Under the pieces are notes generated by a model. That model made no database searches, was not told the DNA's origin, and worked only from the letters and a program-made list of their open reading frames with translations. A stretch of 64,000 bases of DNA from an uncultured Tenacibaculum sp. (lineage in GTDB: Bacteria; Bacteroidota; Bacteroidia; Flavobacteriales; Flavobacteriaceae). The position numbers were made by a program, and so were the translations under genes. Location of the stretch: NCBI RefSeq assembly GCF_947494125.1, contig NZ_CANLTU010000004.1:1-64000 (forward strand). The letters run 5' to 3'. Below are positions 1 to 9,635 of this stretch, piece by piece (position 1 is the stretch's first letter; every line of letters begins with the position of its first letter).

Positions 1-213
1 GGTGAATTAAACGGTACAGTAAAATCAATTTCATTAATACCAGATGAAGAAGGAAACTATTTAATAGATGTAGCATTGCCTCAGGATTTAAAAACTACCT
101 ATGATAAAAAAATAGCTTTCAGACAAGAAATGAAAGGTACTGCCAATATAGTAACCGAAGATTTACGTTTGATTGAACGCTTCTTCTATCAACTTAGAAA
201 TATTATAAAATAA
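1..213 (+). CDS. HlyD-family secretion adaptor, C-terminal end (partial)
   Basis: An open frame enters from the left edge and stops at a TAA ending at 213, giving 70 residues. The tail (…PDEEGNYLIDVALPQ, then an alternating strand and a final LIERFFYQLRNIIK helix) looks like the beta-barrel and membrane-proximal end of an HlyD/membrane-fusion protein of a type I or bacteriocin exporter. The N-terminal transmembrane and coiled-coil parts lie outside the window. It could serve the C39 exporter at 7389-9635, but genes on both strands separate the two, so that link is only a possibility. Confidence 0.6.
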   Translation, partial: GELNGTVKSISLIPDEEGNYLIDVALPQDLKTTYDKKIAFRQEMKGTANIVTEDLRLIERFFYQLRNIIK

Positions 214-317
214 AAATTCTAATTACCTACTTATTAATTATATAAAATAACTAAATTAGCAAGCTTGCTAAAAAAGTAATTTAAGCAACGTAAATTGTTA
301 CATTAATATAAAAGATT

Positions 318-1034
318 ATGAGTATGAGTCCGAACGATGACAGAAAAATTAGAGAAAGATTACAACAAAAAACTTGGAACGAGATAAAAACAAATGATTC
401 ATGGGCTATTTTTAAAATCATGTCTGAATTTGTTGAAGGATATGAAAAATTAAGTAAAATTGGTCCTTGTGTATCTATTTTTGGCTCGGCACGAACTAAA
501 ACTGACGATCCTTATTATAAATTAGCAGAAGAAGTAGGTTATAAATTAACACAGAATGGATTTGGAGTAATAACCGGTGGTGGTCCAGGTATAATGGAAG
601 CGGGTAATAAAGGAGCACGTAGAGGAAAAGGAACCTCAGTAGGATTGAATATCGAACTACCTTTTGAACAACATGACAATCCTTGGGTTGATCGTGATAA
701 AAACTTAGAGTTTGATTATTTCTTTGTTCGTAAAGTAATGTTTGTAAAGTATTCTCAAGGTTTTGTTGTAATGCCAGGTGGTTTTGGTACTATGGATGAA
801 CTTTTTGAAGCAATTACTCTAATTCAAACAAATAAAATTGGTCGTTTCCCAATTGTTCTAGTTGGTAAGAAATTCTGGTCTGGTTTATTAGAATGGATTA
901 AGAATACCTTACTAGAAGAAGGTAACATTAGCGAAAAAGATTTAAATCTATTTAGGGTTGTTGATACTGCTGATGAAGCTGTAGAACACTTTAATAAATT
1001 CTATGCGAAATACGAATTAAAACCAAATTTCTAA
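318..1034 (+). CDS. LOG-family protein (nucleoside 5'-monophosphate phosphoribohydrolase-like)
   Basis: A 238-residue cytosolic protein of the LOG / TIGR00730 family, whose members hydrolyse cytokinin- or purine-nucleoside monophosphates to base plus ribose 5-phosphate. The nucleotide-binding motif VITGGGPGIMEAGNKGA and the family signature PGGFGTMDELFE are intact. Length fits the longer bacterial LOG subgroup. The start at MSMSP is the first in frame; a second Met two codons later is also possible. A strong hairpin terminator follows directly, so the gene is probably monocistronic. The substrate in this organism cannot be told from sequence. Confidence 0.9.
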   Translation: MSMSPNDDRKIRERLQQKTWNEIKTNDSWAIFKIMSEFVEGYEKLSKIGPCVSIFGSARTKTDDPYYKLAEEVGYKLTQNGFGVITGGGPGIMEAGNKGARRGKGTSVGLNIELPFEQHDNPWVDRDKNLEFDYFFVRKVMFVKYSQGFVVMPGGFGTMDELFEAITLIQTNKIGRFPIVLVGKKFWSGLLEWIKNTLLEEGNISEKDLNLFRVVDTADEAVEHFNKFYAKYELKPNF

Positions 1035-1050
1035 AAATAATTATCTTTAA

Positions 1051-1080
1051 GGCTCGTTGAATATTCAACGAGCCTTTTAT
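1051..1080 (+). terminator. Rho-independent terminator after LOG gene
   Basis: A perfect palindrome, GGCTCGTTGAAT followed by its exact complement (1051-1074), then TTTTATTTTAA. It ends the LOG transcript and separates it from the next gene, whose TTG start lies only 14 nt downstream. Confidence 0.85.
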
Positions 1081-1087
1081 TTTAAGT

Positions 1088-3916
1088 TTGAATTTGAAAA
1101 AAAAACCACTACTTTTTTTACCTTTCTTTTATTTGTGCTGTTATTCTATAATTGCGCAAACAAATTCAATAGATATAAATGCTAGATTAGACGTAGAGAA
1201 CGATCTTCTTAAAATCCAGCAAAAAACTATATTTCACAACAATTCTTCAAAAAATCTCAACGCTGTCTTTTTGCATAACTGGGCCAATAGTTTTAAAAAT
1301 AATGATACTCCTTTAGGTCAAAGATTTGTTGAAGATTATAAAAAAGATTTTTATTTTTCTAAAGAAAAAGAAAGAGGCTTTACTAAAATTCATAATCTGA
1401 CCGTAGATCATCAACAAGTATCTTTTAAAGAAAAACAAGGTCACCAAGATATAATAGAAGTTCTTTTAAATAAAACTCTCGAACCTAAAGACAGTATCGT
1501 TTTATCGACTACTTACACTATTAAAATTCCAAATGCAAAATATACAGGTTATGGAAAAACAAAAACTGGTTATCACTTGCGTTTTTGGCATATAATTCCT
1601 GCCGTTTATAATAAGAAATGGCACCTAATGAGTAATTTAAATATTGATGATTTATATCAAAATCTTACTGATTATAAAATAAACATTAATGTCCCCAAAG
1701 AATATACTGTTGAAAGTAACTTATATCAATATGAAACAAAAAAAGAAAACTATATAGAATATTACCTAGTAGGTGGCAGAAAAAAAGATATTATACTAAA
1801 TATAGATACACGCAATAGATTTACATCTTTTAAAACAAAAGACAAAGAAATAAAAACTGATGCCTATTTAAAAAGTATTCCAAATACAACAACATCAAAG
1901 ATAATCAATAAGCAAATTGATTTCATAGAAGACTACTTAGGTAAACATCCGCACACTGAAATTTTTGTTGATGCAAATACGATAAATAAAAACTCTTTGC
2001 ATGAAATTTATGGACTTCCAAGATGGCTAAAACCATTTCCTAAAAATTTTAGATGGGAAATCAACTTCTTTAAAGCACTTACAAAAAAATACATTGATGA
2101 TGTATTAATCCTAAATCAACGAAATGATTACTGGCTTACCGATGGCCTACAAACTTTCTTGATGATGGAATACATGAAAAAATATTATCCAAATACAACT
2201 ATACTGGGTAAGTATTCTAAATATTGGCCATTAAGAATTTATAATATTGCTAAATTAAAACAGAACGATAAATATGCTTTTGTTTATCAATTTAGTGCTC
2301 GTAAATTTTACGACCAAGCATTAAATATTCCTGCCGATTCCCTTTCAAATTTTAACAGGAAAATAGTGAGTAAATACAAAGCTGGCTTAGGGTTATTATA
2401 CCTTAAAGATTATATTGGCGGAGATACCTTAAAAAACTCATTAAAAGAATACTACTCAAGAAAGCAATTAAAATTAAGCAGTAGTAGCTTTTTTGCCAAG
2501 GTTCTTCAAAAAAACACTTCTAAAAATTTAAATTGGTTTTTTAATGATTACATAAAAACTAATAAAAAAATAGATTATAAAATAGATAAAATTAAATACT
2601 CTAATAATAAAGACTCTTTAGAAGTAACTATAAAAAATAAAAGAAGTTTCTCTGCTCCTATCGCATTGTATGGTATTGAGAAAAAGAAAATTAAATATAA
2701 AAAATGGATACCAGCCATTGATTCTTCTAAAACTATTAAAATAAAAAATGGTGATTTTAATAAACTAGCCCTAAACTATGAGAATATTTATCCAGAATAT
2801 AATTCTTTAGACAATTTTAGAAATACAAATAACAGTCTTATAAATAAACCCTTACAATTTCGGTTTTTTAAGGATGTAGAAAACCCATATTATAGTCAGT
2901 TATTCTATTATCCTGATTTTAAGTATAATTTATATGATGGACTTATACTTGGTGTAAATATAAATAATCAGTCGGTAGTAAATCATAATTTTGAATTTAG
3001 TCTAACACCTAATTACAGTACAAAAAGTAGGAATTTTACAGGTTCTTATTCGTTTTCTTATAATCATTTCTTAAAAGAATCAAAAATTTACAAAATACGT
3101 TATGGTATTAGAGGGAGTAACTTCCATTATGCACCCGAACTTGAATACAATACATTCTCTCCTTTTGTAAGTTTTCAATTCAGAAGAAATTCACTTCGAG
3201 AAAATGGGTTACAGCTTTTAATTGCTCGAATGATTAGTGTTAATAAAGAAATTTTAGCTAGTAAACCAAAAGAAGATAGTGATAAATACAACATTATTAA
3301 CTTAAGATATATACATTCAAAATTTAGTGCAATCAATAGAACTTTGTACGCAGTAAATGCAGAATTCAATTCAAATTTCAGTAAAATCTCAACCGATATT
3401 CGTTATCGTAGATTTTTTTCAACTGATCAAAGTTTCGATATTCGATTTTTTGGCGGTTACTTTTTATCTAATAAAACAGAAGGAGATTATTTTAGCTTTG
3501 GTTTAAATAGAGGATCTGATTATTTATTTGAACAAAACCTATTCGGACGTTCAGAAAATGAAGGAATTTTCAGCCAACAATTTATTATTGGTCAAGGAGG
3601 CTTTAAATCTAAATTTAGTGAACCTCAGTTTTCAAATCAATTAATAACATCGTTAAACACCAGTGTTAGTGTATGGAAATGGGCAGAAGTATATAATGAT
3701 TTTGCCATGCTTAAAAATAAAAACACTTCTCCTAAGTTCTTTTATGAGAATGGAATTCGGTTAAATTTAGTGCCTAATATCTTCGAATTTTATTTCCCAA
3801 TTTACACTAATGAAGGATTTGAAGTTACAAAAGAAGCTTATCCAACAAAAATTAGATTCATAATTACAACCAACATCGATAGAATTTATAATTTCCTAAG
3901 AAGAGGATTATTATAG
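1088..3916 (+). CDS. M1-aminopeptidase-like protein with C-terminal beta-barrel, catalytically degenerate
   Basis: 942 residues with a Sec signal peptide (hydrophobic stretch ending IIAQ). Residues about 25-230 resemble the N-terminal beta domain of gluzincin/M1 peptidases, followed by an M1-like helical region containing YWLTDGLQTFLMMEYM, which corresponds to the zinc-ligand Glu helix. The HExxH motif itself is missing: the equivalent stretch reads NFFKALTKKYIDD, so peptidase activity is doubtful. From about residue 600 the protein is strand-rich with aromatic termini, like an outer-membrane beta-barrel. The start codon is TTG (1088), with another TTG two codons on. The role is unknown; it is probably an envelope protein. 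Confidence 0.65.
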   Translation: MNLKKKPLLFLPFFYLCCYSIIAQTNSIDINARLDVENDLLKIQQKTIFHNNSSKNLNAVFLHNWANSFKNNDTPLGQRFVEDYKKDFYFSKEKERGFTKIHNLTVDHQQVSFKEKQGHQDIIEVLLNKTLEPKDSIVLSTTYTIKIPNAKYTGYGKTKTGYHLRFWHIIPAVYNKKWHLMSNLNIDDLYQNLTDYKININVPKEYTVESNLYQYETKKENYIEYYLVGGRKKDIILNIDTRNRFTSFKTKDKEIKTDAYLKSIPNTTTSKIINKQIDFIEDYLGKHPHTEIFVDANTINKNSLHEIYGLPRWLKPFPKNFRWEINFFKALTKKYIDDVLILNQRNDYWLTDGLQTFLMMEYMKKYYPNTTILGKYSKYWPLRIYNIAKLKQNDKYAFVYQFSARKFYDQALNIPADSLSNFNRKIVSKYKAGLGLLYLKDYIGGDTLKNSLKEYYSRKQLKLSSSSFFAKVLQKNTSKNLNWFFNDYIKTNKKIDYKIDKIKYSNNKDSLEVTIKNKRSFSAPIALYGIEKKKIKYKKWIPAIDSSKTIKIKNGDFNKLALNYENIYPEYNSLDNFRNTNNSLINKPLQFRFFKDVENPYYSQLFYYPDFKYNLYDGLILGVNINNQSVVNHNFEFSLTPNYSTKSRNFTGSYSFSYNHFLKESKIYKIRYGIRGSNFHYAPELEYNTFSPFVSFQFRRNSLRENGLQLLIARMISVNKEILASKPKEDSDKYNIINLRYIHSKFSAINRTLYAVNAEFNSNFSKISTDIRYRRFFSTDQSFDIRFFGGYFLSNKTEGDYFSFGLNRGSDYLFEQNLFGRSENEGIFSQQFIIGQGGFKSKFSEPQFSNQLITSLNTSVSVWKWAEVYNDFAMLKNKNTSPKFFYENGIRLNLVPNIFEFYFPIYTNEGFEVTKEAYPTKIRFIITTNIDRIYNFLRRGLL

Positions 3917-4001
3917 ATACTTCAACAAAAGTCGTTTTTATCCATTTTTTTTGAAGAATATTCAATAAAATTTGAAATTTTTAAATTTCAACTAAAAAAA
4001 C

Positions 4002-4009
4002 TATCTTTG
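4002..4009 (+). promoter_or_regulatory. -7 element (TATCTTTG) for E1 dehydrogenase
   Basis: An exact match to the Bacteroidota TAnnTTTG -7 consensus, 18 nt before the ATG of the E1 fusion gene. A TTTG at 3971 lies farther upstream (27 nt) than the usual -33 spacing, so only the -7 box is called. Confidence 0.6.
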
Positions 4010-4027
4010 TATCCACACCAAAACTAG

Positions 4028-6487
4028 ATGATTATGATGCAAAAGACCGAAGTAGCTAACACTCAACAACTTTCTTTTCAAGATTTTAAAAATGAAGTTT
4101 TAAACGACTATAGAATCGCTCGTATAAGTAGAGAATGTAGTTTATTAGGACGTAGAGAAGTTTTAACAGGAAAAGCAAAATTCGGAATTTTTGGTGATGG
4201 TAAAGAAGTTCCACAATTGGCAATGGCAAAAGCTTTTAAGAATGGTGATTTCCGTTCGGGATATTATCGTGATCAAACTTTCATGATGGCTATTGATCAA
4301 TTAACTCCACAGCAGTTTTTCGCGGGGTTGTATGCACATACAGATATTGATATTGAACCAATGTCAGCTGGGCGTCAAATGGGAGGTCATTTTGCAACCC
4401 ATTCAATTGATGAAAATGGTAATTGGAAAAACTTAACAGCACAAAAAAATTCATCGGCAGATATTTCTCCAACTGCTGGTCAAATGCCTCGTTTACTAGG
4501 TTTAGCACAGGCTTCTAAAATTTATCGTAACGTAAAAGGTTTAGAAAATCACACAAATTTTTCTAATGAAGGTAACGAAGTTGCTTGGGGAACTATTGGT
4601 AATGCAAGTACATCTGAGGGACTATTTTTTGAAACTATAAATGCAGCAGGCGTTTTACAAGTACCAATGGTAATGAATGTTTGGGATGATGAATACGGAA
4701 TTTCTGTACATGCAAAACATCAAACAACCAAAGAAAGTATTTCTGAAATATTAAAAGGTTTTCAAAAAGAAAACGACACCAACGGATATGAAATTTTTGT
4801 AGTTAATGGTTGGGATTATGTACAACTAATTGATACATATAATAAAGCATCTAAAATTGCTAGAGAGCAACATATTCCCGTATTAATTCACGTAAAAGAA
4901 TTAACACAACCACAAGGTCATTCTACTTCTGGATCACACGAAAGATATAAATCACAAGAACGTTTACAATGGGAGCAAGAATTTGATTGTATTACTCAAA
5001 TGCGTAAATGGATTTTAGAATTTGAATTGCAAGACGAAAAAGGTGGGGTGTTAAAATTCATTGAATCTGAAGAAGAATTAATTAAGATAGATAAAGAGGC
5101 TAAGAAAAAAGTTAGTAAAGCTAAACGTGATGCATGGAGTGCTTATACTAATGAAATAAAAGCTGAAGTTACTACTAGTGTAGATTTACTAGAAAGAGTA
5201 GCTAATAAAAGTAACAACAGTTCATTTATTACAAAATATAAAAATGACTTAGCAAATATTGCCGAGCCTATTAGAAAAGATATTTTGGTAGCTGCACGTA
5301 AAAGCTTACGTTATTTAAAAGACGAAAGTTTTGCTGAAAAAGTTGAATTACAAAACTTCATTAAAACTTCAATTGAGAATGCTGCTGTAAAATATTCAGC
5401 ACATTTATTAAGTGAAACTGAGTTAGCTACACAAAATATTGCTCCAGAAGCTCCTACTTATGCTTCTGATAAAAACTTAGTTGATGCACGTATTATTATG
5501 CGTGATAATTTTGATGCTATTTTAAAGAAACATCCAGAAACATTAATTTTTGGTGAAGATGCTGGTTATATTGGAGATGTTAATCAAGGATTAGAAGGTT
5601 TACAAGAAAAATATGGTGAATTAAGAGTATCTGATACAGGTATTCGTGAAGCTACAATTTTAGGACAAGGTATTGGAATGGCAATGCGTGGTTTACGTCC
5701 AATTGCAGAAATTCAATATTTAGATTATTTATTGTACGCTTTACAAATTATGAGTGACGATTTAGCAACACTTCGTTACCGTACTTTTGGTAAACAAAAA
5801 GCTCCATTAATTATTAGAACCCGTGGACATCGTTTAGAAGGTATTTGGCATTCTGGATCTCCAATGGGTGGAATTATAAATAACATTCGTGGAATTCATG
5901 TATTGGTTCCTAGAAATATGACTAAGGCTGCTGGATTTTATAATACCTTATTAGAAGGTGACGATCCTGCTTTAGTTGTAGAATGTTTAAACGGATATCG
6001 TTTAAAAGAAGAATTACCAACAAATTTAGGAGAATTTAAAACTCCTATTGGAGTTGTAGAAACCATTAAAGAAGGAACAGATATTACTGTAATATCATAC
6101 GGATCTACTTTAAGAATTGTGGAAGAAGCTGCTAAAGATTTAGCTCAAGTTGGTATTGATATAGAAATTGTAGATGCTCAAAGTTTATTACCTTTTGATT
6201 TAAATCATGATACTGTAAAGTCTCTTGCAAAAACAAACCGTTTATTGGTCGTTGATGAAGATGTACCTGGTGGAGCTTCTGCCTATTTATTACAAGAAAT
6301 TGTAGAAAATCAGAATGGTTATAAACACTTAGATAGTAAACCGCAAACTTTAACAGCTAAAGCACACAGACCTGCTTATGGTACAGATGGTGACTATTTC
6401 TCTAAGCCATCTACAGAAGATATTTTCGAAAAAATATATGAGATTATGCATGAAGCTAATCCTCAGAAATTTAAAAACTTATATTAA
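4028..6487 (+). CDS. 2-oxoacid dehydrogenase E1, fused alpha and beta subunits (branched-chain type)
   Basis: 819 residues. The N-terminal half is an E1-alpha thiamine-diphosphate domain (GNASTSEG then WDDEYGIS, replacing GDGxxxxG…NN) and the C-terminal half, from about residue 480, is E1-beta (FGEDAGYIGDVNQGLEGLQ, RTRGHRLEGIWHSG). It would decarboxylate a branched-chain or related 2-oxoacid and acylate the lipoyl E2. The single-chain alpha/beta fusion is common in Flavobacteria. E2 and E3 are not in the window. The start follows a good -7 promoter box and a short leader; MIMMQK offers three Met within four codons. Confidence 0.92.
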   Translation: MIMMQKTEVANTQQLSFQDFKNEVLNDYRIARISRECSLLGRREVLTGKAKFGIFGDGKEVPQLAMAKAFKNGDFRSGYYRDQTFMMAIDQLTPQQFFAGLYAHTDIDIEPMSAGRQMGGHFATHSIDENGNWKNLTAQKNSSADISPTAGQMPRLLGLAQASKIYRNVKGLENHTNFSNEGNEVAWGTIGNASTSEGLFFETINAAGVLQVPMVMNVWDDEYGISVHAKHQTTKESISEILKGFQKENDTNGYEIFVVNGWDYVQLIDTYNKASKIAREQHIPVLIHVKELTQPQGHSTSGSHERYKSQERLQWEQEFDCITQMRKWILEFELQDEKGGVLKFIESEEELIKIDKEAKKKVSKAKRDAWSAYTNEIKAEVTTSVDLLERVANKSNNSSFITKYKNDLANIAEPIRKDILVAARKSLRYLKDESFAEKVELQNFIKTSIENAAVKYSAHLLSETELATQNIAPEAPTYASDKNLVDARIIMRDNFDAILKKHPETLIFGEDAGYIGDVNQGLEGLQEKYGELRVSDTGIREATILGQGIGMAMRGLRPIAEIQYLDYLLYALQIMSDDLATLRYRTFGKQKAPLIIRTRGHRLEGIWHSGSPMGGIINNIRGIHVLVPRNMTKAAGFYNTLLEGDDPALVVECLNGYRLKEELPTNLGEFKTPIGVVETIKEGTDITVISYGSTLRIVEEAAKDLAQVGIDIEIVDAQSLLPFDLNHDTVKSLAKTNRLLVVDEDVPGGASAYLLQEIVENQNGYKHLDSKPQTLTAKAHRPAYGTDGDYFSKPSTEDIFEKIYEIMHEANPQKFKNLY

Positions 6488-6510
6488 ACTGTAAAAAGTT
6501 TAGCTTATTA

Positions 6511-6550
6511 AAAAAGCGATTTAGAATTTTAAATTCTAAATCGCTTTTTT
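6511..6550. terminator. Bidirectional terminator
   Basis: A 15-bp stem (AGCGATTTAGAATTT and its complement, 6515-6529 and 6531-6545) flanked by an A-run on the left and a T-run on the right. It lies between two convergent genes and can end both. Confidence 0.85.
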
Positions 6551-6573
6551 ATTTATCTTGCTTATAACACCTT

Positions 6574-7308
6574 TTAATCTACAGCTGCTTCTTCAGTATC
6601 AATTTTAAGATTCTTAGACTTATAATCTTCAATTTTCTCTTGTAACTTTTCTATAAAAGATGAAGAAGAGAAATCTGCATTATTAACAAGTTCTTCTAAT
6701 GCTTTTATTCTATCTGTCATTGTTCCAGTAGCCATAGCTACATTTGCAAATTTTGCTACAGCTATATCTACTGAAGATTCTGATAAATTTCCAGCTTTAA
6801 TCCAACCCTCTTCGATATATTCTCCAGTTGCTCTTTTTCCTTTTACAAGCATCCAATCGTCTTGAGTTTTTAAAACAGCAATAATATCCATTGTACTATA
6901 TTTCTTTTCTGTTTTAGTCAATAAATCAGGTCTTTTATAAACTGTTGCTTCTTTTAATAAAGTTGCTACTTTTCCATTTACAGCTAAAAAACTAGCTCTA
7001 GTCCACCCTTCTTTACCATCAATTAATCTAACTTTATAGTACAGTTTTTTAGAGATTGAATCAGTTGTTTCTTCACCTGTTAATTCAATTTTTTCTCCCA
7101 AACTCATTGAAGTAATCCATTTCCCTTTAGCCTTTGGAGTAGCTCTAATAGATAGTTTTTCTAATAAACAAATAGCTGCTGTATTAGCTTCTTTTTTTTG
7201 TTCTTTAACTACTTCTGTTTGGGTTTGAGAATTAGATGATTTCTTATCATCTTTACAACTTAGCATCATGAATGATGCTGAAAGGATAGTAATAAATACT
7301 TTTTTCAT
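6574..7308 (-). CDS. SH3-domain lipoprotein
   Basis: 244 residues with a lipoprotein signal (MKKVFITILSASFMMLSC, Cys18). Two bacterial SH3-like segments follow: about 45-105 (LSIRATPKAKGKWITSM … EGWTRASFL) and 110-175 (VYKRPDLLTKTEKKYSTMD … WMLVKGK). The C-terminal 60 residues are a charged helix. SH3 domains of this type usually bind peptidoglycan or proteins at the envelope. It is convergent with the E1 gene and is preceded by a -7 box at 7325-7332. Confidence 0.75.
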   Translation of the reverse strand: MKKVFITILSASFMMLSCKDDKKSSNSQTQTEVVKEQKKEANTAAICLLEKLSIRATPKAKGKWITSMSLGEKIELTGEETTDSISKKLYYKVRLIDGKEGWTRASFLAVNGKVATLLKEATVYKRPDLLTKTEKKYSTMDIIAVLKTQDDWMLVKGKRATGEYIEEGWIKAGNLSESSVDIAVAKFANVAMATGTMTDRIKALEELVNNADFSSSSFIEKLQEKIEDYKSKNLKIDTEEAAVD

Positions 7309-7324
7309 AATAATTAATTTTCAA

Positions 7325-7332
7325 CAAATATA
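7325..7332 (-). promoter_or_regulatory. -7 element (TATATTTG) for SH3 lipoprotein
   Basis: On the minus strand this reads TATATTTG, an exact TAnnTTTG, 16 nt upstream of the ATG. It implies a leader of about 10 nt. Confidence 0.55.
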
Positions 7333-7388
7333 ACCTTTAATCTTACAAGCAAAAATCTGAATATATATATATTGTTTTAATAAAAATA

Positions 7389-9635
7389 TTAATTTCCTAA
7401 TTCTAATTGATTTTTTACTAAGTGATAATATTCTCCTCTATTTTCAGTTAACTCCTTGTGATTTCCTGACTCGACTACTTTTCCTTTTTTCAAAACAATA
7501 ATATTATCTGCATTTTTTACTGTTGAAAGTCTGTGAGCAATAACAACAACTGTTTTACCTATAAAAAATTCTTGAAGATTGTTATGTATTATTTTTTCAT
7601 TTTCTGCATCTAATGCACTTGTTGCCTCATCTAAAAAAATATAATCAGGATTTTTATATATTGCTCTTGCTATTAAAATCCTTTGTTTCTGACCACCACT
7701 AAGTTGTAATCCAGAATTACCAATCTTAGTATTAAACCTCATAGGCAATTGTTTAATAAACTCATAAGCACTTGAAATTTCACAAGCCTTTTTTAACCTA
7801 TCATGATCTACATTTTCTTCAGAAAAAGTAATATTTTCTGCTACAGTACCACTAAAAATGTTACCATCTTGCATTACAATACCACATTGTTCTCTCCAGC
7901 TAGAAGGAATAATATCATTCATATCTGTTCCGTCAATAGAAATAGTATTGGGTTTAGTTAAATAGAATGATAATAATAATTTTAATAATGTAGTTTTTCC
8001 ACTTCCACTAGCTCCAACTATTGCCGTAACTGTATTTTTTTTAATCTTAAAACTTACATCATCAATAATAGTAGGACTAAATTTACCTGGATATTTGAAT
8101 GATAAATTTTGAATATTAATGTTTGAGACATCTCTAGTTGAAAAATCAACACTTTTATTTTTATTCTCTTCTTTTGTTGCATATATGTCGTTAATTCTAT
8201 CATTAGACAATTTAGCGTCCTGAGTATCTTTTATAAAACTAGTTATATTATTCATTGGTCCAGTTAACTGACCTATAACATATGATATACTTATTAAAGC
8301 TCCTAAAGTTATTTGACCTTCAATAATAAAATAAGCACAAACTCCAATAGCTACAATTTCTTTAATTTTAGTTAGAACATTTACCCCTATAAGTTGATAA
8401 GTATTAAGATATAGTGAACGTAACTCTATATCGTTTAACTTCTCTTGAATGTTTGTTATTTTATTAATTATGTTGTCTTGAGCATTATTTATTTTTATTT
8501 CTGGCATATTCATAATAAACTCATAAATATGGTTGCTGTTTTCTGACTTTTTCAAAAACATTGCATATTCTAAAATAGCTCTCCTTTTTAAAAATAGAAA
8601 CACCCATACAAAAGAAAAAATACTTAAAATAAAATAAGATAAAAAAACTGTTGTATTGAAGTACAATAATATACTTCCAAAAATTAATATATTTAATGTA
8701 CTAATTATTAACTCTGGACCTTTCCAGGTCATGTAACTTTGTATCTGATTTTGGTCATTGATTCTTTGTAATGTTTCTGTATTTAACCTTGTATCAAAAT
8801 AATTTATAGGTAGTTTAATCAGCTTAAATAATAGATTTTTTTTGAGGTTAATACTTAATGAAAAATTAAATTTTGTTAAAATTAATCTACTAAAAAAATC
8901 AGAAATAAAATATGATAAGAACAAAACTACCTGAGATATCAAAAAGAAATACACCATGTGCATGCTTTTAGACATAACACCATCATCAATAATTTTTTGA
9001 AAGATAAAAGGAATAGCCCAGTTAGCAACAAGGCTTACAATTAGTAAAGCTAGCGCTAAGATGTACTTAAGTTTATTTTTTACTAAAAACTCTTTAATGT
9101 AATTAATTATTGGACTTGAAAATGGTTTAATGGTATTTGTATCTGCCTTTAAATTAAGCGTATCAAAACTTTCATTTGGCTGTAATACTATAGCTATACC
9201 TTTATCATTAATACCCTTCCATTCATTTTCAAATGTTTCTTTATCTAGTTTTACTTTTCCATATGCTGGATCTGCTAAATGAAATGTTAAGCTTCCTTTA
9301 CTATTTTTAGCCTTATCATATACTAAGAAGTGTTCTTGTTTCCAATATAGAATAGTTGGATATGGGATAGTAGCTAGTTCTTCTGAACTTACTTTTAAAA
9401 CAGTTGCTGACAGTCCTATTCTTTCAGCTACATCTACAATATCATTAATAGATACTCCGTTCCTAGTAAACTCAAAATATTTTTTTAAGTCATTTAAACT
9501 TGTTTTTTTATCAAAGTAATTAACAATCATGCACAAACAAGCTGCTGCGCAATCTGTACTTGTTAATTGATATATAAAAGGAAGTTTTTTACTTCTCTTG
9601 TTAGGCTGATTTAAGTATGTCTGTAACCTTAGCAT
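7389..9635 (-). CDS. C39-peptidase-containing ABC exporter (bacteriocin/RiPP type)
   Basis: 748 residues from the chosen start. An N-terminal C39 peptidase (Gln23, Cys29 in QLTSTDCAAAC, His102 in EHFLVY, Asp122 in ADPAYG) cuts double-glycine leaders during export. A six-helix transmembrane domain (about 200-450) and an ATPase (Walker A GASGSGKTT, signature LSGGQKQR, Walker B YIFLDEATSALD) follow. The frame is open up to 9731, but the longer N-terminus would overlap the maturase gene by 131 nt. Starting at MLRLQTYLNQ gives a 35-nt overlap and a normal C39 length. It is translationally coupled to the radical SAM gene and is the expected exporter of the two GG precursors upstream. Confidence 0.92.
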   Translation of the reverse strand: MLRLQTYLNQPNKRSKKLPFIYQLTSTDCAAACLCMIVNYFDKKTSLNDLKKYFEFTRNGVSINDIVDVAERIGLSATVLKVSSEELATIPYPTILYWKQEHFLVYDKAKNSKGSLTFHLADPAYGKVKLDKETFENEWKGINDKGIAIVLQPNESFDTLNLKADTNTIKPFSSPIINYIKEFLVKNKLKYILALALLIVSLVANWAIPFIFQKIIDDGVMSKSMHMVYFFLISQVVLFLSYFISDFFSRLILTKFNFSLSINLKKNLLFKLIKLPINYFDTRLNTETLQRINDQNQIQSYMTWKGPELIISTLNILIFGSILLYFNTTVFLSYFILSIFSFVWVFLFLKRRAILEYAMFLKKSENSNHIYEFIMNMPEIKINNAQDNIINKITNIQEKLNDIELRSLYLNTYQLIGVNVLTKIKEIVAIGVCAYFIIEGQITLGALISISYVIGQLTGPMNNITSFIKDTQDAKLSNDRINDIYATKEENKNKSVDFSTRDVSNINIQNLSFKYPGKFSPTIIDDVSFKIKKNTVTAIVGASGSGKTTLLKLLLSFYLTKPNTISIDGTDMNDIIPSSWREQCGIVMQDGNIFSGTVAENITFSEENVDHDRLKKACEISSAYEFIKQLPMRFNTKIGNSGLQLSGGQKQRILIARAIYKNPDYIFLDEATSALDAENEKIIHNNLQEFFIGKTVVVIAHRLSTVKNADNIIVLKKGKVVESGNHKELTENRGEYYHLVKNQLELGN

